Under the pieces are notes generated by a model. That model was not told where the DNA came from. It saw nothing but the letters and a program-made list of their open reading frames with translations, and ran no database searches. A stretch of 11,887 bases of DNA from Actinomycetes bacterium. Lineage in GTDB: Bacteria; Actinomycetota; Acidimicrobiia; Spongiisociales; UBA5794. Each line of letters begins with the position of its first letter. Within the stretch, counting starts at the first letter, position 1. Below are positions 1-5,574 of this stretch, piece after piece. The stretch spans positions 1 through 11,887 of the forward strand of contig JAMBLK010000278.1 of the NCBI GenBank assembly GCA_023336855.1. Reading direction: 5' to 3'. The translations under genes and the position numbers were made by a program.

Positions 1-155
1 GCGACTCCTTCGAGACGTCCTGACCACTCAGAGTAGTCGAAGGGGTATCCGGTGACAACCCCCAATGTCCACTACAGCGAGGTACATCTGAGAGATTTCG
101 ATGTGCGCGTCGAATATGCCGGTCATCCGACGTCTCCATCAGTGGAAACTCAATT

Positions 156-163
156 GAAGGGAG
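156..163 (+). promoter_or_regulatory. Ribosome binding site of the Cys-repeat protein
   Basis: A purine-rich GAAGGGAG lies 6 nt before the ATG at 170. It supports that start and argues that the small secreted protein is really translated. No convincing housekeeping promoter (TTGACA/TAnnnT) was found in positions 1-155. Confidence 0.7.
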
Positions 164-169
164 ATCCAT

Positions 170-655
170 ATGAAAAGGATGACGTTGCTCACGGTTCTGG
201 CCCTGGTGTTCTCGTTGTTCACCGTGACGGCCGCGATCGCCGGTTCGGGTCCGGGAACCGGAGATGGCGGACAATCCGGTGAACTGGACAGGTTGCAGGC
301 ACAGACCACGACCAATACGGACGCCGCATGCCAGGGTGATGACTGCCCTGCCGGTGACATGGTCAGGACTCAGGAGCAAGCAAAGGACGGGGCCGACGAG
401 TGTCAGGCCGATGATTGCCAGTCCGGTGATGCCGTAAAGACACAGACCAAAGAGATGCTAAAGAGTGGCGAGTGCGAGGCCGGAGAGTGTGAGGACGGAG
501 AAGGGTCCATGGCCCAGATGTGGAATCGGGAACGCCTCATGACCAAGCTTGTCGCGATGCTCGGAGCAGAGAGCCCAGAAGTCGAGGCCCAGTACCGCCT
601 CTTCTTGGACAACATGTTGCAGAAGATGCTCGGGCTCAGAGTTCTGTTTGCCTAG
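170..655 (+). CDS. Small secreted acidic protein with three Cys-x4-Cys tandem repeats
   Basis: I do not recognise a family for this 161-residue protein. Residues 1-24 look like a Sec signal peptide: Lys/Arg near the start, a hydrophobic stretch at 5-20, and an A-x-A type site ending Ala-Ile-Ala before Gly25. The mature part is short, very acidic and probably flexible. It carries three Cys-x4-Cys pairs (C54/C59, C78/C83, C102/C107) spaced exactly 24 residues apart. The first two units share a following G-D-x-[MV]-[RK]-T-Q segment; the third is degenerate after its cysteines. Residues 117-161 are a different, partly hydrophobic, helix-like tail. The paired cysteines among Asp/Glu could form disulfides or bind metal, which is inference only. 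The gene ends 21 nt before the sigma gene on the same strand, so co-transcription is likely. The start is supported by a good Shine-Dalgarno sequence. Confidence 0.75.
   Translation: MKRMTLLTVLALVFSLFTVTAAIAGSGPGTGDGGQSGELDRLQAQTTTNTDAACQGDDCPAGDMVRTQEQAKDGADECQADDCQSGDAVKTQTKEMLKSGECEAGECEDGEGSMAQMWNRERLMTKLVAMLGAESPEVEAQYRLFLDNMLQKMLGLRVLFA
329..508 (+). repeat. 72-nt (24-residue) tandem coding repeat
   Basis: Three in-frame units begin with a Cys codon at 329, 401 and 473, a period of exactly 72 nt. Units one and two are full length and alike in protein sequence. Unit three keeps the C-x4-C and the acidic stretch, then diverges. Codons differ between units, so the repeat is old and probably kept by selection rather than newly duplicated. 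Confidence 0.7.
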
Positions 656-676
656 AGAGCCGATATACATCGAGGT

Positions 677-1228
677 GTGAGCGAATACCCGGAATTGGAT
701 GAGATCATGAACGGCATACGAACCAGGAGTGAGACCGCATTCGCCACGGCGTACCGGCATACCTCCGATCCCCTGGCGTCATTCGCCAACGGGATGGTTC
801 GCGATACTCGATTCGCCGAGGACGCGGTTCAACAAGCGTTCCTCGAACTTGTCCAGTCTGCTCCGACGATCAAGGGCGACGGCCGCTCGCTGCGGGCGTG
901 GCTCTTCCGGAGCGTTCGCTTCACCTGCCTCGACGAACTGCGACGCCGAACGCGGCGTCCAGAGCAGTTGTCCGCAGAGGTTCCCGAGGTCGGCGTCGAA
1001 CCGGACCTCCCCCAAGGTCTCGACGCCGACCCGGACCTCTCGGCAGCGATGGCGCAGTTGACGCCACACCAGCGGACGATCCTCGTACTGAGGCACGTCG
1101 CTGGGATGGATGGCAACGAGATCGCGGACGTCGTCGGCGGGAACAGGGTCGCTGTATATGCCGCTAACCGCCGAGCCGAGCAACGCCTACGAACGCTGCT
1201 TGACCGTACGACCGAGGGCGGTAGATGA
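677..1228 (+). CDS. RNA polymerase sigma factor, ECF (sigma-70) family
   Basis: This 183-residue protein has the two-domain layout of an ECF sigma factor. Residues about 20-90 form sigma region 2, with the typical acidic-aromatic helix (AEDAVQQAFLELV, 47-59) and a following R-x-W-L-x-R-S-V segment (73-80) used in core binding and -10 recognition. A variable acidic linker runs through 95-120. Residues about 121-175 are region 4, with L-T-P-x-Q-R at 128-133 and a helix-turn-helix (GNEIADVVG) at 146-154 for -35 recognition. It should direct core polymerase to a small regulon, commonly tied to envelope or extracytoplasmic conditions. The start is uncertain: GTG at 677 has no well-placed Shine-Dalgarno, and an ATG at 707 (residue 11) is possible. 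The stop overlaps the next start as ATGA. It probably sits in one transcript with the Cys-repeat protein and the DUF5667-like protein. Confidence 0.9.
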   Translation: MSEYPELDEIMNGIRTRSETAFATAYRHTSDPLASFANGMVRDTRFAEDAVQQAFLELVQSAPTIKGDGRSLRAWLFRSVRFTCLDELRRRTRRPEQLSAEVPEVGVEPDLPQGLDADPDLSAAMAQLTPHQRTILVLRHVAGMDGNEIADVVGGNRVAVYAANRRAEQRLRTLLDRTTEGGR

Positions 1229-1977
1229 TGGACGCACGTGATCCCATGGACCGCCTGTCATCCGCCTACACCATGGAGGTTGGATCCGAAACGAAGAAAC
1301 GGCATCTTGCCGAGATGGGTGCCGCCATTCGGACGGCGCCGTCCGCTCCGATCCTCGTGGGGTTCGGTGTCCGTCGTCGGGTCGCAGCGGTGGTGGCCGC
1401 CGTCTTTCTTGTGGCCCCTGCGGGGATGGCTCTCGCAGCCGAGCACGCCGTGCCGGGCGACTTCCTCTATCCGGTGAAGGAGATCACGGAGCGAGTCCGT
1501 TCGTTTGTCGACGACGACATCGAGGCAACTCACCGCGTCGAGGAAGTGGAGAGGCTTCTCTTCCGACGGGCACCGAGCCACACCGTCGCACGGGCGGTGG
1601 AGAGGGCGGATTCGGCCACGGTGCAACTCTCAGAGTCGGGTGAACTGAGGCTGCGGCTCGAAATCGCTCGGGAGCGCTTGCAGCAGCAAGACGAAGAGAG
1701 CCGACTTGCCGGTGGAGACGGATCTGGCGAGGGACAACAGGAATCAGGCTCCGACTCCGAGAAGGCAGGTCCCGGTGCAGGTTTCGGGACGACCGTCCCT
1801 TCCGGTTCGGGCGGATCCTCTGAACAGGATCAGAAGGAGCCGGGCACGACCGGGACGACGCTCGGATCCGGAAGATCTGAGCAGGGGAGTGGCGACGCGG
1901 CTGGAACGACGGTCGATCCGAGCGGAACACCGTCGACGAAGGCACCCCAAAACTCCGAAGGGTCAAGCCAGCCCTAG
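1225..1977 (+). CDS. DUF5667-like single-pass membrane protein, putative sigma regulator
   Basis: The 250-residue product begins with a charged cytoplasmic segment (1-50), then one membrane helix at about 52-72. Next comes a P-G-D-x-L-Y-P-V-K motif (77-85) running into an amphipathic helical region to about 160. This motif after a membrane helix is the hallmark I associate with DUF5667, often found beside ECF sigma genes in Actinomycetota. Residues 161-250 are low-complexity Gly/Ser/Thr/Gln, probably a disordered tail outside the membrane. The 4-nt ATGA overlap with the sigma gene implies translational coupling, so an anti-sigma or sensing role is likely by context. It has no cysteine, so it cannot be a zinc-type anti-sigma (HxxxCxxC) protein. 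A second ATG at 1228 could also serve as start. It ends 18 nt from the convergent reductase gene. Confidence 0.8.
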   Translation: MMDARDPMDRLSSAYTMEVGSETKKRHLAEMGAAIRTAPSAPILVGFGVRRRVAAVVAAVFLVAPAGMALAAEHAVPGDFLYPVKEITERVRSFVDDDIEATHRVEEVERLLFRRAPSHTVARAVERADSATVQLSESGELRLRLEIARERLQQQDEESRLAGGDGSGEGQQESGSDSEKAGPGAGFGTTVPSGSGGSSEQDQKEPGTTGTTLGSGRSEQGSGDAAGTTVDPSGTPSTKAPQNSEGSSQP

Positions 1978-1995
1978 AAATTCACCGGTGTCGAG

Positions 1996-3024
1996 CTAGC
2001 CCTCGCTGCTTGACGTCACCCAGAGATCGATTCCACCTTCGGTCGCGTAGCGGTCGATCTCAGCGAGTTCGTCTATCGAGAAATCGAGATGGTCGAGAGC
2101 GCCGAGGCTGTCCTCGATCTGGGACCAGCGGCTCGCGCCGATGAGGGCCGTCGTGACCCGCGGGTCGCGCAGCACCCACGCAATCGCCATCTGCGCCAGC
2201 GTCTGGCCTCGCCCCTTGGCGATCTCGTTCAGCGCACGGAGCCTGGCCAGATTCTCCTCGTTCAGGAAGCCCGCGCTGAGCGATTCGTCCTCTGCTGCTC
2301 GCGAGTCCGCCGGGACGCCATCGAGGTACTTGCCGGTCAACATGCCCTGGGCCAACGGAGAGAACGCGATCACGCCGATGCATTCCTCTTCCACGACGTC
2401 GAGAAGACCCTCTTCGACCCAACGGTTGAGCATTGAGTAAGACGGCTGATGGATGAGGCACGGTGTCCCTGAGGTACGCAGAATCGCCGCCGCTTCCCGG
2501 GTCTTGGCCGGGCCATACGACGAGATGCCGACGTACAGGGCCTTTCCTTGCTGAACCGCAGTTGTGAGAGCGCCCATGGTCTCTTCGAGCGGCGTCGTGG
2601 GGTCGAAGCGGTGTGAGTAGAAGATGTCGACGTAGTCGACACCCATGCGGGCGAGGCTCTGATCGAGACTTGCCAGCATGTACTTGCGCCCACCGCCACC
2701 TTGCCCGTACGGGCCGGGCCACATGTCGTAGCCGGCCTTCGTCGAGATGATCAACTCGTCCCGGTAAGGAGCGAGATCGGTGGCCATGATCCGGCCGAAG
2801 CTCTCCTCGGCCGTGCCGTACTCGGGCCCGTAGTTGTTGGCAAGATCGAAGTGAGTGATCCCGCGGTCGAAGGAGTTCAGCAGCATCTCTCGGGCTGACT
2901 CCAACGGCGCCCTACTTCCAAAGTTCTGCCAGAGGCCGAGGGCAATCTTCGGAAGATCGAGGCCACTCCTCCCACAACGCGGATACGACATCGATTCATA
3001 TCGGTCGACTGCAGCCTTATACAC
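1996..3024 (-). CDS. gpr: Aldo/keto reductase, L-glyceraldehyde 3-phosphate reductase type (YghZ/Gpr-like)
   Basis: A cytoplasmic NADPH-dependent aldo/keto reductase of 342 residues, close to E. coli YghZ/Gpr (346), which reduces L-glyceraldehyde 3-phosphate and detoxifies aldehydes such as methylglyoxal. It keeps long family-specific strings such as FDLANNYGP, ELIISTKAGYDMWPGPYG and YVDIFYSHR. The catalytic tetrad is visible as D60, Y65, K96 and H138. The C-terminal cofactor segment (LIGASR followed by a Q-[IL]-E stretch) is also present. I chose the GTG at 3024 because it has GGAG 7 nt upstream and gives an N-terminus aligning with YghZ; a GTG 11 codons earlier (3057) lacks a ribosome site. 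It lies 71 nt downstream of the Asp-tailed membrane protein, with a small stem-loop between. The family is clear; the exact substrate in this organism is inferred. Confidence 0.93.
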   Translation of the reverse strand: MYKAAVDRYESMSYPRCGRSGLDLPKIALGLWQNFGSRAPLESAREMLLNSFDRGITHFDLANNYGPEYGTAEESFGRIMATDLAPYRDELIISTKAGYDMWPGPYGQGGGGRKYMLASLDQSLARMGVDYVDIFYSHRFDPTTPLEETMGALTTAVQQGKALYVGISSYGPAKTREAAAILRTSGTPCLIHQPSYSMLNRWVEEGLLDVVEEECIGVIAFSPLAQGMLTGKYLDGVPADSRAAEDESLSAGFLNEENLARLRALNEIAKGRGQTLAQMAIAWVLRDPRVTTALIGASRWSQIEDSLGALDHLDFSIDELAEIDRYATEGGIDLWVTSSSEG

Positions 3025-3031
3025 GCGGTGG

Positions 3032-3035
3032 CTCC
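3032..3035 (-). promoter_or_regulatory. Ribosome binding site deciding the reductase start
   Basis: On the minus strand GGAG sits 7 nt before the GTG at 3024. The alternative upstream GTG at 3057 has no such signal. Confidence 0.6.
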
Positions 3036-3042
3036 GATCAGT

Positions 3043-3060
3043 TGGGTGGATTCGCACCCA
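3043..3060 (-). promoter_or_regulatory. Stem-loop ahead of the reductase gene
   Basis: A perfect 6-bp inverted repeat (TGGGTG / CACCCA) with a 6-nt loop lies in the 71-nt gap between the Asp-tailed protein and the reductase, 18 nt before the reductase start. No T-run follows on either strand, so it is not a standard intrinsic terminator. It could be a weak attenuating hairpin, an operator dyad or chance. Confidence 0.3.
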
Positions 3061-3095
3061 TTATGGCCCGATACGGAGTCTCTCGGTTCGAAGGG

Positions 3096-3659
3096 TCAGT
3101 CGTCCTTGTCCTTGCTGTCCTTGTCGTCGTCGTCGTCGTCGGAGTCCTCAGAGTCGTCGTCGGAACCTTCTTCGTCGGGATCGTCTTTGGCCTGCCCGGG
3201 CGGTGCGTTGTCGTTGCTGCTTCGCTCTTCCGCTCGATCGGACCGTGGAGGACCGTCAGCCTCGATGTCGGGTCGTGCCTCCCCGCTCACGATGCCGCCG
3301 CGAGGACCATCCTCACCGACGACGAAACCGATGTGCGCTACGAACGCAGAAATCTCACGACCATGGTTCGAGAAAGCCAGTCCGTAAGCGTTCCCGTTGT
3401 TGTCGCGGCACGTATCCGAGGATCCGCATGGATTGTTAGGAGCATCGGAGTTGGTGGGAGGAGCCGAATCGTCGGGCGGGTCGGCAAGCGGAGGAGTTTC
3501 GAAGACGCCATGGTCGAGTATTGATGCGACGGGCATCGTCTGCTCGAGTTGCCGGGCATGCTGGTCGGCTGCGCGCGTCGCTGCGAACACGTTCACGCCG
3601 ACGGCCACGGTGGCGAACACCACGGCGACGACAATGATGAGTTGCTGTCGCATCCGCAT
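3096..3659 (-). CDS. Small bitopic membrane protein with Asp-rich C-terminal tail
   Basis: I do not recognise a named family for this 187-residue protein. A short basic N-terminus (MRMRQQ) precedes one membrane helix at about 7-27, which could also act as an uncleaved signal. The external part has a Pro/Asp-rich linker (55-77), two cysteines six apart (C78, C84), and a compact segment with N-H-G-R-E-I-S (98-104) then A-H-I-G-F that may be a small folded core. After 120 it becomes hydrophilic, ending in an acidic tail (159-187) of Asp, Ser, Glu and Lys. That tail could bind cations or bridge to wall polymers; this is inference. I chose the ATG at 3659 because AGAGGA lies 9 nt upstream; an ATG at 3668 and a TTG at 3680 are alternatives. 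It follows the second bitopic protein by 124 nt, so it may be the distal gene of that transcript or have its own promoter. Confidence 0.65.
   Translation of the reverse strand: MRMRQQLIIVVAVVFATVAVGVNVFAATRAADQHARQLEQTMPVASILDHGVFETPPLADPPDDSAPPTNSDAPNNPCGSSDTCRDNNGNAYGLAFSNHGREISAFVAHIGFVVGEDGPRGGIVSGEARPDIEADGPPRSDRAEERSSNDNAPPGQAKDDPDEEGSDDDSEDSDDDDDDKDSKDKDD
3123..3140 (+). repeat. (GTC)6 trinucleotide run encoding poly-Asp
   Basis: Six perfect GTC copies on the plus strand read as consecutive GAC (Asp) codons in the minus-strand gene. More GTC/GTCC-rich sequence flanks them. Such a run can slip in replication, changing the acidic tail length without a frameshift. Confidence 0.8.
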
Positions 3660-3668
3660 CCCGGTCAT

Positions 3669-3674
3669 TCCTCT
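3669..3674 (-). promoter_or_regulatory. Ribosome binding site deciding the Asp-tailed protein start
   Basis: Minus-strand AGAGGA lies 9 nt before the ATG at 3659. It is directly against the ATG at 3668, too close to serve that one well. Confidence 0.45.
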
Positions 3675-3783
3675 GTCCAACGGACTGCCATCCGCACGGC
3701 GGCCTCTCCACTGTTATCGGCTCAGGGAAGGTGTCGGGAGAGGGTGGTTTGTCGAATAGCACGTTGGGGCAGTGGCGGAGTGG

Positions 3784-4716
3784 TCACCCCGACGGAACGG
3801 TGTCCAGGTCGAAGACGACGTCGATCGGCTCCGGGACGACCAATTGCACGGTCGCGGTGATCTCCACGATGCTGCCCTCGTCGGGATGAGCATTGAATCC
3901 TCGATCCCAGAAGAGATCGACGACGCCCGAAGACCGTGTCGGATCCCGGAGAGATGGCATCGAGACGTAGTCGCCGACCGTTGCTCCCTGTTGGTTGATC
4001 ATCGCAACGGCGAAGGCGACAACACCTGTTGGTTCACCCGATCCCGACAGAGTCCAGACGATCCGGCCGAGGTGGCGGCCGAGTTCGATCTGGGTCATCC
4101 GCAGCGTGATGCCGTCGCCGAGGTCGATATCGACGGCATCGGTCGTCGTGAAGGGCGTGCCGGTGAACGAGACATCGGCTGATTCTGTTCGTTCGACGGG
4201 ATCCCAACGCTCCGTCATACGCAGGATGTCCCCGTCGCTTGGATGCCCCGCGAACTCGACTCCGATCACACCCGTATGCAGTCGGTCGTACACGAGGCGG
4301 GTAGCGCCGGTGACGGAACCGCCGGCACTTTCGAACTGCCACTGACCGCCGAGGGGAACCGGCGTTGTCTCCGGGTCGGTGTCACGATGTGTCGCCGTGG
4401 CGAAGGAGACGATGAACCCGGTGCCTCCATCGACGGTGGCGGTGGGCTTCATAGCGACCGAACCGCCAACTTCCGAGAAGCCATCTGGGAAGGAGTTGCT
4501 GAATTCACCTGGGGGATCGGTCGCTGATGCCACGGTGTCCGTAACCATCGTCGCCGGTGTCTCGCCGGGCGTGGCCCAGAGGCCGAGGACGAACGACAGG
4601 CCGATGATGGCGGCGCTGCCCGCGAGGAGACCCAGAACCGCAGACCCCCATCCTCGTGAGTCGGGTTCATCGTCGAGTGGAGACCGGAGCAGAGTCTCGA
4701 AGTCAGGGCCGCTCAT
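3784..4716 (-). CDS. Bitopic membrane protein of unknown function, second gene after the protease
   Basis: The 310-residue product has a short acidic cytoplasmic N-terminus (1-22), one membrane helix at about 24-47, and a 260-residue external part. The external part alternates short hydrophobic and polar stretches as in beta-sandwich proteins. It has a Gly/Thr-rich segment (95-150), a region reading D-G-I-T-L-R-M-T-Q-I-E-L (201-212) and a C-terminal strand-rich part ending in VVFDLDTV. Strands of this kind recall the external beta domains of some anti-sigma-like proteins, but I cannot assign a family. There are no cysteines. The ATG at 4716 overlaps the stop of the preceding gene as ATGA, which fixes the start and implies translational coupling. 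The reading frame stays open another 155 codons upstream, but that part is Arg-rich shadow inside the preceding gene. Its partner is probably the preceding bitopic protein, possibly with the protease. Confidence 0.75.
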   Translation of the reverse strand: MSGPDFETLLRSPLDDEPDSRGWGSAVLGLLAGSAAIIGLSFVLGLWATPGETPATMVTDTVASATDPPGEFSNSFPDGFSEVGGSVAMKPTATVDGGTGFIVSFATATHRDTDPETTPVPLGGQWQFESAGGSVTGATRLVYDRLHTGVIGVEFAGHPSDGDILRMTERWDPVERTESADVSFTGTPFTTTDAVDIDLGDGITLRMTQIELGRHLGRIVWTLSGSGEPTGVVAFAVAMINQQGATVGDYVSMPSLRDPTRSSGVVDLFWDRGFNAHPDEGSIVEITATVQLVVPEPIDVVFDLDTVPSG

Positions 4717-5564
4717 TGGTCGGTCCCCCGGAAGACGACCAGATCTCCTTCGACCGATACCCAGGTCGGTGAAGATTGCTCGAGCACAAGGACCGGGGGA
4801 ACGTCCAGTCCTTCCCAGATGAACTGGAGGCCGCCGTCGAGACGACCCGCCTTCCTCCAACCCGGGTCGGTGGCGTCGATCTCGATTCGGTTCCAGCGGT
4901 CGTGAGGCTGATCGACGTCGAGTTGCACGATGGTCGGGTTCGATTGCTCCAGGATGATCGCGACCGTGACCTCGGTGCCACCTGCGAATGTGCCTGACGC
5001 TCCGGCAACGACGTCGAGTGCGATTCGCTCGTGGTTCGGCACGGCGACTCGCCAGCCGACCAGCCGAACGCTTGCGATGTGCTCGGTCAGCAAGCCGGCA
5101 CGAACGTTGAAGTGCACCGATGACGCCCCTGGACCGGTCGTCTCGATCATCCCACCGCCCGAGACCGTGGATAGTGCCCACCGTTCCGGGAGGGCATCGA
5201 TGACGGGACCATCAGAGAGCGGTTCCGAGGCTCCATCGCTGGGGGCAAGCGTTGCGAGGTCGAACTCGAGAACGACCACACCGTCGTCGGCGACGACCTC
5301 TACCGGAATGAGAACGGTCGACTCGAATTGGACTTCACCTGCGGCGATCCACGGCACGGTCGTCCGGGTCGTCAGTTCAGGTGAGTCCACCCCTGAATCT
5401 GCAGTTGCACCATCTGCCGGGGGTTGGTCGGGGAGGAACAACACGAGACCGAGCACGGCAAGTAGAAATCCGGCGATCGCACCCGCGATGATCTTCGGCC
5501 ATCCACTGAGACCTCCTCGACTCGACGACCCGAGCGTAGGTCGCCCGGGTCGCCACCTGCTCAA
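4713..5564 (-). CDS. Bitopic membrane protein of unknown function, directly after the protease
   Basis: This 283-residue protein starts with a basic, Gly/Ser-rich cytoplasmic segment (1-23), then one membrane helix at about 24-45 ending in FLP. A Thr/Asp/Pro linker runs through 46-75. The external region (about 76-283) is rich in short V/I/L-alternating strands, such as VLIPVEVV (84-91) and VTVAIILE (199-206). It appears to be one or two immunoglobulin-like beta domains. There are no cysteines and no catalytic motif I can name. The start is a TTG 10 nt after the protease stop; GGTGAT about 9 nt upstream is a usable ribosome site, and no in-frame ATG or GTG lies before the helix. The tight gap on one side and the 4-nt overlap on the other make the protease and both bitopic proteins one operon. 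Confidence 0.75.
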   Translation of the reverse strand: MSRWRPGRPTLGSSSRGGLSGWPKIIAGAIAGFLLAVLGLVLFLPDQPPADGATADSGVDSPELTTRTTVPWIAAGEVQFESTVLIPVEVVADDGVVVLEFDLATLAPSDGASEPLSDGPVIDALPERWALSTVSGGGMIETTGPGASSVHFNVRAGLLTEHIASVRLVGWRVAVPNHERIALDVVAGASGTFAGGTEVTVAIILEQSNPTIVQLDVDQPHDRWNRIEIDATDPGWRKAGRLDGGLQFIWEGLDVPPVLVLEQSSPTWVSVEGDLVVFRGTDQ

Positions 5565-5574
5565 CAGTTTCAGA

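Noticed and set aside
52..282. 76-codon plus-strand frame at the left end
   Set aside because: It overlaps the better supported Cys-repeat gene in another frame and has no ribosome site or domain. Bases 1-36 could hold the last codons of an upstream gene, but the frame cannot be decided.
1983..1990. Palindrome CACCGGTG between convergent genes, considered as a terminator
   Set aside because: Only 4-bp arms with no loop and no T-run, so it does not qualify as an intrinsic terminator.
2011..2018. Palindrome TGACGTCA
   Set aside because: It lies within the coding end of the reductase and reads as ordinary codons. An 8-bp palindrome there is expected by chance.
3766..3790. GGGGCAGTGGCGGAGTGGTC resembling the 5' part of a tRNA
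   Set aside because: No matching acceptor stem, anticodon arm or T-loop follows, and it overlaps the end of a coding gene.
4717..5181. 155-codon in-frame upstream extension of the second bitopic protein
   Set aside because: It is Arg-rich shadow translation inside the preceding gene. The ATG at 4716 overlapping the previous stop is the natural start and gives a proper membrane protein N-terminus.
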